Position numbers and translations under genes: made by a program
Source of the DNA: Chryseobacterium joostei
Lineage (GTDB): Bacteria; Bacteroidota; Bacteroidia; Flavobacteriales; Weeksellaceae
Direction: 5' to 3'
Assembly: GCF_003815775.1 (NCBI RefSeq)
Contig: NZ_CP033926.1
Span: 2,976,001 to 3,040,000 of the forward strand
DNA length: 64,000 nucleotides
In this document: positions 1 through 9,171 of the stretch, one piece after another
How the letters are laid out: every line of letters starts with the position of its first letter
Numbering within the stretch: the stretch's first letter is position 1
Notes under the pieces: model-generated
The model's input: the letters and a program-made list of their open reading frames with translations, nothing else
The model's database searches: none
What the model was told of the DNA's origin: nothing

Positions 1-249
1 TTTGATAAGATGTGTTTCATATTCCATTTTCCATAGATTGGATTTTTCATATAAGACACAAGATATCAGATACAAGCCCTTAAAATGAGACTTGCTATTT
101 ATTTACGTTCTTCCTCAACTAAAACAATAGTTGAGAGGGTTGATAATAATGACAAAAGAGTTTTTTAAACTTAACAAGCCTATCAACTTTTGTCTTTTAT
201 GACACTAAAAAATTTCGGGGAAACGTGAGTTTGAAATATTGCGCAATAA

Positions 250-280
250 AAAACCCGAAATCTCTACGACTTCGGGTTTT
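250..280 (-). terminator. Attenuator-type terminator after a leader peptide
   Basis: A perfect 10-bp inverted repeat (arms 250-259 and 271-280) has a short T tract on its minus-strand 3' side. It begins 22 nt after the stop codon of the small minus-strand peptide gene, the spacing expected of a transcription attenuator. Downstream transcription would leave the window at the left edge. Confidence 0.75.
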
Positions 281-302
281 GATATATCACTATAATGTTA
301 TT

Positions 303-380
303 CTATGAGTGTACCAAACCACGAAGCCCTACCACCATAAGTGGTAATCCAACTGTAGAATTCTGTTTTGTTCTGAACAT
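303..380 (-). CDS. 25-aa putative leader peptide (Leu/Val-rich)
   Basis: A 25-codon ORF starts at ATG 380. Its second half is dominated by Leu and Val (the stretch around VGLPLMVVGLRGLV). It lies about 40 nt downstream of a perfect TTG-N19-TATATTTG promoter and is followed after 22 nt by an intrinsic terminator. Promoter, short peptide rich in one amino acid class and terminator form the classic layout of a translation-coupled attenuator, here suggesting an ilv/leu-type operon beyond the left edge. The regulated gene is not visible, so the amino acid specificity is inference. It could instead be a free-standing small-peptide or sRNA gene. Confidence 0.55.
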   Translation of the reverse strand: MFRTKQNSTVGLPLMVVGLRGLVHS

Positions 381-421
381 TGCTTCGTTGTTTTTAAATG
401 GTTAAACTTGATTTTCAGGTG

Positions 422-451
422 CAAATATAAAATTATTTTTGAAATCTCCAA
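422..451 (-). promoter_or_regulatory. Bacteroidetes promoter for the leader peptide
   Basis: On the minus strand TTG (451-449) is followed by exactly 19 nt and TATATTTG (429-422), matching the Bacteroidetes -33/-7 consensus. It points leftward to the 25-aa peptide and its terminator. Confidence 0.7.
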
Positions 452-486
452 TTATTTTTGAAATCTTATTTTTGTAAAAAAAAATT

Positions 487-1332
487 ATGTCTAGATTTTT
501 TCCAGTCCTGTTTCTTTTGCTTTTTATTAGCTGTAAAAAAGAAACTCCGGTAAAAAAAGATGAAATAAAAACTTCTGATACCCAATGTTTTTCACCTCAT
601 TTTATGAAAAAAATTCTTGAGCTGGATGAAGTGAAAGCTCAAGCCAAATTTCTGGATTCTCTGACTAAAGGCAAAAGCGGTATTGCGTTTCTTATAGACA
701 GTACAAGGGTTAATAATATTTGGAATTATTCTTTTTCTGCGGGCTACAACGGGCCTGAACGTTTTGAAACGTATCATATTTTTTATGCTTCAGGAGACCA
801 ATGTAATTCTCTAAAGATCGCGGATCCGGTTTCAGGGGAAAATATTTCTATTGAGGCATGGAGACAAAAAGAGAATGAGCCTGTTCAGATTGAGTCTGAT
901 TTAAAACAAGGAAAATATAGTTTACCTGTTAAAAGCTTTCCACAAGTAGATGTCAAATTTCTGGAAACTGACTTCTTATTGGAGGGTTCACAAGAGTATA
1001 GCTGTGGAGGTACTAAGTTCAGATATTTTCCATTAACCCGATATAAAAATATTGAGCTAATTCTGGTTCCTATGGATTGTGGTGATTTTGATTATCGGTA
1101 TTATCTTCTTACTGTATCAGAGAATAAGGTTATTGGAGAGCTTTACGTAGAGGGAGAATGGTTTGACCCCGGACAAGAAGACAATAAAAGGGAATTCAGC
1201 AGCTATGAAATCAATAAAAGCGGAAAAATTACCGTAAAAACCGATCATACGCTCAATGGAGAAACACAGAAGATTATGGAGACCTATTACCAGATTATGG
1301 ATGATGGTAACATAGTTCAAACCAAAAGCTAA
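487..1332 (+). CDS. Hypothetical lipoprotein
   Basis: Encodes 281 residues with an N-terminal lipoprotein signal: Lys-free hydrophobic stretch ending in LFISC, the Cys being the lipidation site at about residue 16. The rest is soluble and charged, with no motif I recognise. A TATTTTTG box at 467-474, 12 nt upstream of the ATG, is a plausible -7 element. The gene stands alone, converging on the methylmalonyl-CoA mutase gene across a shared bidirectional hairpin. Function unknown; surface or periplasmic location is inferred from the signal. Confidence 0.8.
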   Translation: MSRFFPVLFLLLFISCKKETPVKKDEIKTSDTQCFSPHFMKKILELDEVKAQAKFLDSLTKGKSGIAFLIDSTRVNNIWNYSFSAGYNGPERFETYHIFYASGDQCNSLKIADPVSGENISIEAWRQKENEPVQIESDLKQGKYSLPVKSFPQVDVKFLETDFLLEGSQEYSCGGTKFRYFPLTRYKNIELILVPMDCGDFDYRYYLLTVSENKVIGELYVEGEWFDPGQEDNKREFSSYEINKSGKITVKTDHTLNGETQKIMETYYQIMDDGNIVQTKS

Positions 1333-1333
1333 A

Positions 1334-1374
1334 AATAAAGGCCGTTTCCCCAATGAGAAACAGCCTTTATTATT
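1334..1374. terminator. Bidirectional terminator
   Basis: An inverted repeat (AATAAAGGC...GTTTC against GAAAC...GCCTTTATT) lies between two convergent genes, with A/T tracts on both sides. It probably ends both transcripts. Confidence 0.75.
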
Positions 1375-1388
1375 GTATAAAAAATAGT

Positions 1389-3521
1389 TTATAGTTCTGA
1401 TGAACCGGCTAATAGCCTTTCTAATATTTCCACAGCACATTTTGGAAGATTGGTTCCGGGGCCAAAAATAAAGTCAGCTCCGTTGGCATAGAGGAATTCA
1501 TAGTCCTGTTGTGGAATGACACCTCCTACAACTATGGTAACATCATCTGCTCCAAGCTTTGAAAGCTCTTCCACTACCTGAGGGACCAGCGTTTTGTGTC
1601 CAGCTGCTAATGAAGATACCCCTAAAATGTGAATATCATTTTCTACGGCTTGTTTTGCTACTTCTTCCGGAGTTTGGAATAATGGGGCTACATCCACATC
1701 AAACCCCATATCTGCAAATGCTGTTGCCACTACTTTTGCTCCTCTGTCGTGCCCATCCTGCCCCATTTTGGCGACCATGATTCTTGGGCGACGTCCTTCT
1801 TCTTCTTCAAATTTCTGAGTAAGATTAAGGGCTTTTTCAAAGTATTCGTTTTTGCCTGCATTCATAGCGTATACTCCAGAGATTGTTTTAATGTTTGCTT
1901 TGTATCTACCGAAAGTTTCTTCCATAGCATCACTCATTTCCCCAAGGGTCACTCTTCTTCTTGCAGCCTCGATGCATAATGCCAACAGGTTTCCTTTTCC
2001 TGTTTTTGCACTTTCACGGATCTCATTTAAGATTTGCTCTACCGCGTCACCGTTTCTTTCGGTCTTTATGTTGTTCAGTCTTTCGATTTGCTTTCTGCGC
2101 ACTTCTGTGTTATCAATATCAAGGATCTCTATTCCATCCTGTTTTAATGATGATTTGAATGAATTAACCCCGATAATAAATTCTTCGCCACTATCAATTT
2201 TAGCCTGCTTTTTAGCGGCAGCTTCTTCAATTCTCATTTTTGGAATCCCCGCTTCAATGGCTTTGGTCATTCCTCCCTCCTGCTCTACCTCATCAATATA
2301 CCTCATTGCCTCTTCAATCATTTGCTGGGTAAGGCTTTCTACAAGGTTACTTCCTCCCATTGGATCTACTACATCACATATTCCGCTTTCTTGCTGAAGA
2401 ATGATCTGTGTATTCCTTGCAATTTTTGCTGAATAATCTGTAGGAAGTGCAATGGCTTCATCCAATGCATTGGTGTGCAGAGACTGTGTTCCGCCTAATG
2501 CTGAAGACAAAGCTTCAATGGCAGTTCTTGTTATATTATTGAAAGGCTCCTGCTCTGTCAATGACCATCCTGAAGTCTGCGAATGGGTTCTTAGCGCAAG
2601 AGATTTTTGATTCTGTGGATTGAATTGCTTTAAAAGGGTTGCCCAGATATATCTTGCAGCACGCATTTTAGCAATTTCCATGAAGTGATTCATTCCGATG
2701 GCCCAGAAAAATGATAATCTTGGGGCGAAGTCATCTACATTCATTCCTGCTTTTATTCCTGTTCTTACATATTCAAGACCGTCTGCCAAGGTATAAGCCA
2801 TTTCCAGTACCGGAGTAGCTCCTGCTTCCTGCATATGGTATCCTGAAATGGAAATAGAGTTAAATTTTGGAATGTTCTGCGAAGTATATTCAAAAATGTC
2901 TGCAATAATCTTCATGGATGGCGCAGGTGGATAGATGTAGGTATTTCTTACCATGAACTCTTTCAGAATATCATTTTGAATGGTTCCTGAAAGCAATTCC
3001 TGCTTCACGCCTTGTTCTTCTGCTGCTACGATATAGAAAGACAAAATAGGAAGTACAGCCCCGTTCATTGTCATTGAAACCGAGATCTGATCTAACGGTA
3101 TTTCGTTGAACAGGATTTTCATGTCTTCTACAGAGTCAATAGCCACTCCTGCCTTTCCTACGTCACCTACTACTCTTGCGTGGTCAGAATCATATCCTCT
3201 ATGGGTAGCAAGGTCAAATGCTACTGAAAGTCCTTTTTGCCCTGCAGCAAGGTTTCTTCTGTAAAATGCGTTGGATTCTTCTGCTGTGGAGAAACCTGCA
3301 TACTGGCGAATCGTCCAAGGCTTTTGAACATACATGGTAGAATACGGTCCTCTCAAGTAGGGTTCAATTCCTGGAGAAGTCTGTGTTAATGATTCATCTT
3401 TTACATCCTCTTTTTCATAAGATGATTTAAGTTCCAACCCGTCTTTTTCGAAATTGTAAATTTCTCTTTCCAGAGGTAATACATTAAAATCAGGCTTTTT
3501 CACAGAAATTGTCTTTCGCAT
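1389..3521 (-). CDS. scpA: Methylmalonyl-CoA mutase, large (catalytic) subunit
   Basis: Adenosylcobalamin enzyme interconverting succinyl-CoA and (R)-methylmalonyl-CoA in propionate metabolism. At 710 residues it has the length of the catalytic subunit: an N-terminal TIM-barrel mutase domain (with the RGPYSTMY and TIRQYAGF segments near residues 57-76), then a C-terminal B12-binding domain with the base-off cobalamin motif DGHDRG near residue 590. The small subunit (mutA) normally precedes it, but the upstream minus-strand gene is a prolyl oligopeptidase 177 bp away, so the partner must lie elsewhere or be absent. No epimerase or MeaB chaperone gene is adjacent. Identity is secure. Confidence 0.97.
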   Translation of the reverse strand: MRKTISVKKPDFNVLPLEREIYNFEKDGLELKSSYEKEDVKDESLTQTSPGIEPYLRGPYSTMYVQKPWTIRQYAGFSTAEESNAFYRRNLAAGQKGLSVAFDLATHRGYDSDHARVVGDVGKAGVAIDSVEDMKILFNEIPLDQISVSMTMNGAVLPILSFYIVAAEEQGVKQELLSGTIQNDILKEFMVRNTYIYPPAPSMKIIADIFEYTSQNIPKFNSISISGYHMQEAGATPVLEMAYTLADGLEYVRTGIKAGMNVDDFAPRLSFFWAIGMNHFMEIAKMRAARYIWATLLKQFNPQNQKSLALRTHSQTSGWSLTEQEPFNNITRTAIEALSSALGGTQSLHTNALDEAIALPTDYSAKIARNTQIILQQESGICDVVDPMGGSNLVESLTQQMIEEAMRYIDEVEQEGGMTKAIEAGIPKMRIEEAAAKKQAKIDSGEEFIIGVNSFKSSLKQDGIEILDIDNTEVRRKQIERLNNIKTERNGDAVEQILNEIRESAKTGKGNLLALCIEAARRRVTLGEMSDAMEETFGRYKANIKTISGVYAMNAGKNEYFEKALNLTQKFEEEEGRRPRIMVAKMGQDGHDRGAKVVATAFADMGFDVDVAPLFQTPEEVAKQAVENDIHILGVSSLAAGHKTLVPQVVEELSKLGADDVTIVVGGVIPQQDYEFLYANGADFIFGPGTNLPKCAVEILERLLAGSSEL

Positions 3522-3611
3522 TCCAATAATTTTTGTCTCCGTAAAGTTAATTTTTTTGAACGAAACATGAAACTTCTGTTAACATTCAGTTTTTCTGAAT
3601 TTTAGCAAAAG

Positions 3612-3641
3612 AAAAAGACCGGACAAGTATCCGGTCTTTAT
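3612..3641 (-). terminator. Terminator of the prolyl oligopeptidase gene
   Basis: A 10-bp stem (AAAGACCGGA / TCCGGTCTTT) with T-rich flanks lies about 60 nt beyond the stop codon. Confidence 0.7.
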
Positions 3642-3697
3642 TCAATTTATTGGGTCTGCTTATCTTTTGTGACAAGTCTGATTTTCACCTTTTATGA

Positions 3698-5800
3698 TTA
3701 AAGTTTTATCCCCATTTCATACAATGCAAATGACAGAAGATCTGCATTTTCACCGATTACCTGATCTGTTGATCTTCCGGCACCGTGTCCTGCATTCTTT
3801 TCGATTCTTAGTAAGATAGGATTTTTACATGCCTGTTTTTCCTGAAGTTCTGCTCCAAATTTGAATGAGTGAGCCGGAACTACCCTGTCATCATGATCAC
3901 TGGTAATGATCATGGTAGATGGATAACATGTTCCTGCCTTTACATTGTGTACCGGAGAGTATGATTTCAGGTATTCAAACATTTCCTTGCTGTCTTCCGC
4001 TGTTCCGTAGTCATATGCCCAACCTGCTCCTGCAGTGAACTTGTTATATCTTAGCATATCCAATACTCCAACTCCCGGGAAAGCAACTCTTGCCAGATCA
4101 GGACGTAAAGTCATGGTAGCTCCTACCAATAGCCCCCCGTTTGATCTTCCTGAAAGTGCCATATATTCTTTTGAAGTATATCCTTTACTTTGCAGGTATT
4201 CACCAGCTGCGATGAAGTCTTCGAAAACGTTTCTCTTCTGCAGCTTTGTTCCTGCATCATGCCATTTTTTACCATATTCACCACCACCACGGATGTTTGG
4301 AACGGCATAGATCCCACCGTTTTCCATCCAGATCGCATTGACTACTGAGAAAGAAGGCTGAAGGCTAATATTGAATCCTCCGTAAGAGTATAGAATGGTA
4401 GGGTTTTTACCATCAAGTTTAGTTCCTTTTTTGTAATTGATCATCATAGGAACCTTTGTTCCGTCTTTTGAAGTATAGAATACCTGCTCAGAAACATAAT
4501 CATCTGGATTAAACTTCACTTTTGGTTTCTGATATACTTCCGATTTCCCTGAATCTACATTAAATTTATAGGTAGTTCCCGGTGTAATATAGTTGCTGAA
4601 AGAGTAATAAATATCTTTTTCTTTTTCCTTTCCTCCAAATCCTGAAACATTTCCTTTCCCAGGAAGGCTGATTTCTCTGATCAATTTTCCTGTTTTGTCA
4701 AACTGCTTCACCTTGTCTATTGCATCAACCATATACGTTGCGAAGAAGTATCCTCCTCCTGAAGAGATTCCCAATACGTTTTCTGTTTGTGGAATTACAT
4801 CTTTCCAAGTTTTAGGAGCCGGATTACTGATGGTTGTTTTTACAAGACGCATATTTGGAGCATCTTTATCGGTAGAAATGAAAAGCTCATCTCCTTCTGT
4901 ATCTACAATTCCTGCATTGATGTCAAATCCTTTTACAATCTGTACAAAGTCTCCTCCTTTTTTCAAATCTTTGATAAACAGTTCATTTCCATTCGTAGCA
5001 TTGGCTGCTGAAATAATTAAATATCTCTGATCGTCTGAAACGCTAGCTCCAAGATATCTTCTTGGTGTTTTTTCTCCTCCAAAGATCAATTTATCTTCAG
5101 ATTGTTTTGTTCCTAGCTTATGAAAATAAACTTTATGCTTATCTGTCATTCCGGAAAGTACGGTTCCTTCTTTCGGCTTGTCATAGCTTGAGTAGTAGAA
5201 CCCTTCGTCTCCCTGCCAAGAAATTCCGCTGAATTTTACATCCAGTAAAGTTTCATCAATCTGCTTTTTGGTAATGGCATCAATGATGATAATTTTATTC
5301 CAGTCACTTCCGCCTTCAGAGATAGAGTAAGCTGCAAGGTTTCCTTTTTTGTTGAATGAAAGATTAGAAAGCGATGTGGTTCCTTTCTCTGAAAATTTAT
5401 TCGGATCTAAAAACACTTCTGTAGCCTTGGTCTTACTGTTTGTTCTGTACAAAACAGATTGTGCCTGTAAGCCATCATTTTTATAGTAATACGTATAGTC
5501 TCCTTCCTTGAATGGAGCTGATATTTTCTCGTAATTCCAAATATCCTTCAGCTGATTTTTTATTTTATCCCTGAAAGGAATTTTTGAAAGATAATTCTGG
5601 CTATAAGCTACTTCTTCATCTACCCATTTTTTGGTAGCATCAGAGTCATGTTCCAGATCCCTGAACGGGTCGGAAACAGCAGTTCCAAAATAGGTGTCGG
5701 ATTGACTTCCCTTTAATGCTTTTGGATAATTCATTGTTTGAGAATAAAAAGATGCTGAAAACAGTACTCCAGCAGTTAATAACATAGGTTTAAAATTCAT
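3698..5800 (-). CDS. Secreted prolyl oligopeptidase (S9A)
   Basis: Serine peptidase cleaving after proline in oligopeptides, probably periplasmic. The 700-residue product begins with a signal peptide ending near FYSQ, then the N-terminal segment, a seven-bladed propeller region (about 85-430) and an alpha/beta-hydrolase domain. The catalytic Ser lies in GRSNGGLL (about residue 553), the Asp in DHDDR (about 638) and the His in AGHGAG (about 672). I chose ATG 5800 over the upstream in-frame TTG because the TTG is part of a TATTTTTG promoter-like box at 5816-5823. It is the same class as the prolyl endopeptidase known from Elizabethkingia meningoseptica. Confidence 0.95.
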   Translation of the reverse strand: MNFKPMLLTAGVLFSASFYSQTMNYPKALKGSQSDTYFGTAVSDPFRDLEHDSDATKKWVDEEVAYSQNYLSKIPFRDKIKNQLKDIWNYEKISAPFKEGDYTYYYKNDGLQAQSVLYRTNSKTKATEVFLDPNKFSEKGTTSLSNLSFNKKGNLAAYSISEGGSDWNKIIIIDAITKKQIDETLLDVKFSGISWQGDEGFYYSSYDKPKEGTVLSGMTDKHKVYFHKLGTKQSEDKLIFGGEKTPRRYLGASVSDDQRYLIISAANATNGNELFIKDLKKGGDFVQIVKGFDINAGIVDTEGDELFISTDKDAPNMRLVKTTISNPAPKTWKDVIPQTENVLGISSGGGYFFATYMVDAIDKVKQFDKTGKLIREISLPGKGNVSGFGGKEKEKDIYYSFSNYITPGTTYKFNVDSGKSEVYQKPKVKFNPDDYVSEQVFYTSKDGTKVPMMINYKKGTKLDGKNPTILYSYGGFNISLQPSFSVVNAIWMENGGIYAVPNIRGGGEYGKKWHDAGTKLQKRNVFEDFIAAGEYLQSKGYTSKEYMALSGRSNGGLLVGATMTLRPDLARVAFPGVGVLDMLRYNKFTAGAGWAYDYGTAEDSKEMFEYLKSYSPVHNVKAGTCYPSTMIITSDHDDRVVPAHSFKFGAELQEKQACKNPILLRIEKNAGHGAGRSTDQVIGENADLLSFALYEMGIKL

Positions 5801-5841
5801 ACTGAACGGTTTTCTCAAAAATACGTAAAGTAAGTGAAATA

Positions 5842-5872
5842 AAAAAAGCCCTGAAAAATCAGAGCTTTTTTT
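5842..5872 (-). terminator. Terminator downstream of the secreted 221-aa protein gene
   Basis: Hairpin AAAGCCCTGA-loop-TCAGAGCTTTT (one mismatch) with a long T tract, between the 5906-6571 gene and the promoter of the prolyl oligopeptidase gene. Confidence 0.65.
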
Positions 5873-5905
5873 TATTTAATTGTTTATTAATCAACGTTTC
5901 ATTGA

Positions 5906-6571
5906 TTAAAAATTATCGAAATAGAAATCGGTAAGGTTCGTTACAATCTGATCAGGGCTACCATTCCAGTAATATATTTTATCACCCTCTTTCAATTCGT
6001 ATAAACTAAATTCCTGATCCACAGTTACTGTTTTGTCTGCAGTTTTAAAATCCTGAGTCAATTGTAACAGATATTTTTTCAGCTCATCGGCCTTTATTTT
6101 TTTTGGATCTGCTACTGGCTCTGGTGTTATATTCGCGGGTACTTTAAAGCTTACAGAATAGGTTATCTCAGCAATTTTCTGACCTTCAACATATTCATTG
6201 GGAACCACCTTTACCTCTTTAATATTAAGTTTTCCATTTCTGAAATTTGAAAATAAAACGGTAAAATAGTCTTCAGCTTCTTTTTTACATGCATTAGCAG
6301 CCGCTTTGGGAAATGCTGATAAGAAAGCTTCTGCACTGCTTTTTACCACGCTCTCAGAGGTACCTTTAAAATCTACCTCAAAAGCATCTTTACCCTCTAC
6401 TGTTGGTCTTAGGTAATCATTAAGTTTTAGATGAGTGGATTCATCATTATTCAAAAAGGAACCAAAAAACAGTTCAAAAACCTCTTTAGGTTTCTTTACT
6501 TCTGTTTGTGCTGTAAGGTGCTGCCCCATCATGGTAAGGAACAACAGTAAAATAATTTTGTAGTTTTTCAT
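5906..6571 (-). CDS. Secreted hypothetical protein
   Basis: 221 residues with a clear Sec signal peptide (hydrophobic stretch up to HLTAQ, about residue 22). The mature part is hydrophilic, with no catalytic motif or sorting tail I can recognise. Bounded by its own terminator downstream and by the prfA terminator upstream, it looks monocistronic. It is probably a periplasmic protein; the function cannot be assigned from sequence alone. Confidence 0.8.
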   Translation of the reverse strand: MKNYKIILLLFLTMMGQHLTAQTEVKKPKEVFELFFGSFLNNDESTHLKLNDYLRPTVEGKDAFEVDFKGTSESVVKSSAEAFLSAFPKAAANACKKEAEDYFTVLFSNFRNGKLNIKEVKVVPNEYVEGQKIAEITYSVSFKVPANITPEPVADPKKIKADELKKYLLQLTQDFKTADKTVTVDQEFSLYELKEGDKIYYWNGSPDQIVTNLTDFYFDNF

Positions 6572-6603
6572 AGTTTATATTTTGTTAATTATGATATGGC
6601 TTA

Positions 6604-6640
6604 AAAGAAAAGCCCCTGAAAAAATCAGAGGCTTTATTTT
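6604..6640 (-). terminator. prfA terminator
   Basis: Stem AAAAGCCCCTGA / TCAGAGGCTTT (imperfect) followed by a T-rich tract on the minus strand, 16 nt after the prfA stop. Confidence 0.7.
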
Positions 6641-6655
6641 TATTTTTAAAAAACT

Positions 6656-7741
6656 TTAGTAGTTTTCTTCTTCTCCTTTCATTTTTTCTGCATTCTCTGC
6701 CATAATTACGGCGTCAATCATTTCAGAAATATCCCCGTTCATGTAAGCATCCAGATTATACATTGATTTATTGATTCTGTGATCTGTTACTCTTCCCTGT
6801 GGATAATTGTAGGTTTTGATCTTTGCAGAACGGTCTCCTGTAGAAACCATCGATTTACGTTGTGCAGCAATATCTCCCTGTACTTTTTGTAATTCGATAT
6901 CATATAGCTTTGTTCTTAGCATCTCCATTGCCAATTCACGGTTTGCTAACTGAGAACGAGCCTGCTGACAAACTACTACAAGCCCTGAAGGTTTGTGAGT
7001 AAGCTGAACTTTAGTTTCAACCTTGTTTACGTTCTGACCACCGGCTCCTCCTGAACGTGAAGTCTGCATTTCAATATCTGCAGGATTCAATTCGAAGTCT
7101 ACTTCTTCTGCTTCCGGTAAAACCGCAATTGTAATCGCTGAAGTGTGAACTCTTCCCTGAGATTCTGTTTCCGGTACACGTTGTACACGGTGAACTCCTG
7201 ATTCGAACTTCATAACTCCATAAACACCTTCTCCTTCTACCTTCATGATCAATTCCTTGTAGCCCTTTGCTGCTTCATTGGAATCTGTCACTTCATGTCT
7301 CCATCCTTTAGTCTTGAAATACATGGTATACATTCTGTAAACATCTTCCACAAAAATTGCTGCTTCATCACCTCCGGTTCCGGCACGTAGTTCTACGATA
7401 ACGTTTTTGTCATCTGCAGGGTCTTTAGGAATCAAAAGAACTTTAAGCTCTTCCTCCAGTCCTGGAATCTTAGATTGTGCTTCCAGTTTTTCTTCTTTAG
7501 CCAAATCTACCAGGTCTCTGTCTGATCCGTCAGCAATGATTTCATCAGATTCTTCAATGCTGTCTAAAGCACCTTTGTACTGATCGTAAACTCTAACAAT
7601 TTTACCCAAATCACTATATTCTTTGTTCAAAGAAGAATATCTTTTTTGGTCTGAAATAACATCAGGCTGTATAATAAGGTCAGCAACCTCATTATATCTT
7701 TGTTTTATAGCTTCTAATTTTGGAATTAATGATTTAGACAT
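6656..7741 (-). CDS. prfA: Peptide chain release factor 1
   Basis: Terminates translation at UAA/UAG by triggering peptidyl-tRNA hydrolysis in the ribosomal A site. The 361 residues match the family length. The GGQ catalytic loop is at about 234-236, and the stop-codon-reading P-x-T tripeptide appears as PET in RVPETESQG, which marks RF1 rather than RF2. A TATCTTTG -7 box lies at 7761-7768 upstream, so it has its own promoter. Confidence 0.98.
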   Translation of the reverse strand: MSKSLIPKLEAIKQRYNEVADLIIQPDVISDQKRYSSLNKEYSDLGKIVRVYDQYKGALDSIEESDEIIADGSDRDLVDLAKEEKLEAQSKIPGLEEELKVLLIPKDPADDKNVIVELRAGTGGDEAAIFVEDVYRMYTMYFKTKGWRHEVTDSNEAAKGYKELIMKVEGEGVYGVMKFESGVHRVQRVPETESQGRVHTSAITIAVLPEAEEVDFELNPADIEMQTSRSGGAGGQNVNKVETKVQLTHKPSGLVVVCQQARSQLANRELAMEMLRTKLYDIELQKVQGDIAAQRKSMVSTGDRSAKIKTYNYPQGRVTDHRINKSMYNLDAYMNGDISEMIDAVIMAENAEKMKGEEENY

Positions 7742-7835
7742 TCTGGAATTTTTGTGGGTGCAAAGATAAGAATTATTAATTCAAAATTAAAGTATAAATT
7801 TTTGAACAATAGGCTAAAAGTATAAAATAGGGAGC

Positions 7836-9164
7836 TTATTTGCTTTTAATGTTGTTAATTTCTTCTTTACCTCCTCTGGAAAGCTTTCTGTCTATTAAAT
7901 GTAAAATAATACCTACAGCTATAATGGCTAATCCTATCAAGCTTTCCTTTGGATTATGGATAAATGTAAAATAGAGAATATATCCACTGAACAATAAAAA
8001 AACGGTTGGGAAAATATAAAAGGCATTGGACCTAAAGATTTTCCGGTCTTTCTTTTTAAGAAAATACACCGTAGAGATTGCCAGACTTGCAAATAGCTGA
8101 AGTATGAAAGCTGTGTAAACAAAAATTTCCTTAAAGCTTCCTGTTAAAATAATAACAGTAGCAATCATAGCATGGGCAAAAATAGCCCTTACCGGAATTC
8201 CTTTTTTGTTTCCTGCCGAAAGAGGCTTCCAAAGGTAGGTATCTTTTGCAAAGGCTTGTGTAAGCCTTGAACCTACCCATAGGTAGCCGCTGATAGTGGC
8301 AATAAGCTGTAATGCTATAAAAATATTGACAATCTTCCCAAAGGAAAGTCCCAGCATATTAACAGCAGCTTCTCCCATTACATCTTCTTTTCCTGCCAAC
8401 TGGCTTATAGGCGCATGTTTCAGCATAATATAATTGACAAGGATATAGCTTACCGTCACAAACACAGTTCCTATAATCAGGGACTTGGGAAGACTTTTTT
8501 GAACATCTTTTATTTCTCCTGCAATGTAAGAAGCAGAGTTCCAGCCGGTATATGAATAGGTAACAAAAACCAGCGAAGTTGCAAAGGCAGGAAGCATAAT
8601 TTCTTTCTGCCAGCTGTCACTAAAATTCAGGCTGTTTCCAATCTGAGGAGATTCTGAAAGCCCTATTCCCAAAATAACCAATATTATAATAAAGGCTATT
8701 TTAATAAAAGTAAAAAAATTATGGAATCGGCTTGAGGTTTTTAAACTGAAGGACAAGCTAATGGCTACCAGAAAAATTGCTACAATGGCAAAACCGTTTC
8801 CAAAGGAAAAATCAAATACGGAAAGGTATTTCGACATTGCCAATGCCGCCAGTGCAACGGGTGAGGAAAACCCAATGATAAGGGAAATCCAGCTTATTAA
8901 ATATCCGAATAAAGGATGATATGTTTCTTTAAGATAGATAAAATCTCCACCGTTTCCTTTGAAGTGAGAACCCAATTCTGCATAACAGAAAGCTCCGAAC
9001 AAAGCAAGAATTCCTCCGATGATCCATAACAGAAAAATACTGTAGGTATTGGTGATATCAGAGAGCTGAAATCCCAAGGTAGTAAAGATTCCCGTTCCTA
9101 TCATATTGGAAACGACGATGGCTGCAGCTGTTTTCCAGCCGATCTGATGTGAAGCAGTGCTCAT
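7836..9164 (-). CDS. APC-family amino acid permease
   Basis: Inner-membrane transporter of 442 residues with about 12 hydrophobic segments. The family's N-terminal substrate-loop motif appears as SNMIGTGIF (about residues 19-27). The gene begins 7 nt after the stop of the TonB-dependent receptor gene, so the two are almost certainly cotranscribed behind the SAM riboswitch. That context points to uptake of methionine or a related sulfur amino acid: receptor at the outer membrane, permease at the inner. The substrate is inferred from regulation, not from the protein sequence. Confidence 0.88.
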   Translation of the reverse strand: MSTASHQIGWKTAAAIVVSNMIGTGIFTTLGFQLSDITNTYSIFLLWIIGGILALFGAFCYAELGSHFKGNGGDFIYLKETYHPLFGYLISWISLIIGFSSPVALAALAMSKYLSVFDFSFGNGFAIVAIFLVAISLSFSLKTSSRFHNFFTFIKIAFIIILVILGIGLSESPQIGNSLNFSDSWQKEIMLPAFATSLVFVTYSYTGWNSASYIAGEIKDVQKSLPKSLIIGTVFVTVSYILVNYIMLKHAPISQLAGKEDVMGEAAVNMLGLSFGKIVNIFIALQLIATISGYLWVGSRLTQAFAKDTYLWKPLSAGNKKGIPVRAIFAHAMIATVIILTGSFKEIFVYTAFILQLFASLAISTVYFLKKKDRKIFRSNAFYIFPTVFLLFSGYILYFTFIHNPKESLIGLAIIAVGIILHLIDRKLSRGGKEEINNIKSK

Positions 9165-9171
9165 TTAATGA

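Noticed and set aside
115..136. 7-bp inverted repeat CTCAACT/AGTTGAG as a terminator
   Set aside because: No T tract on either strand and no gene end nearby.
1852..2397. 181-codon plus-strand ORF within the mutase gene
   Set aside because: Antisense shadow of a secure, conserved coding sequence; no promoter and no recognisable protein.
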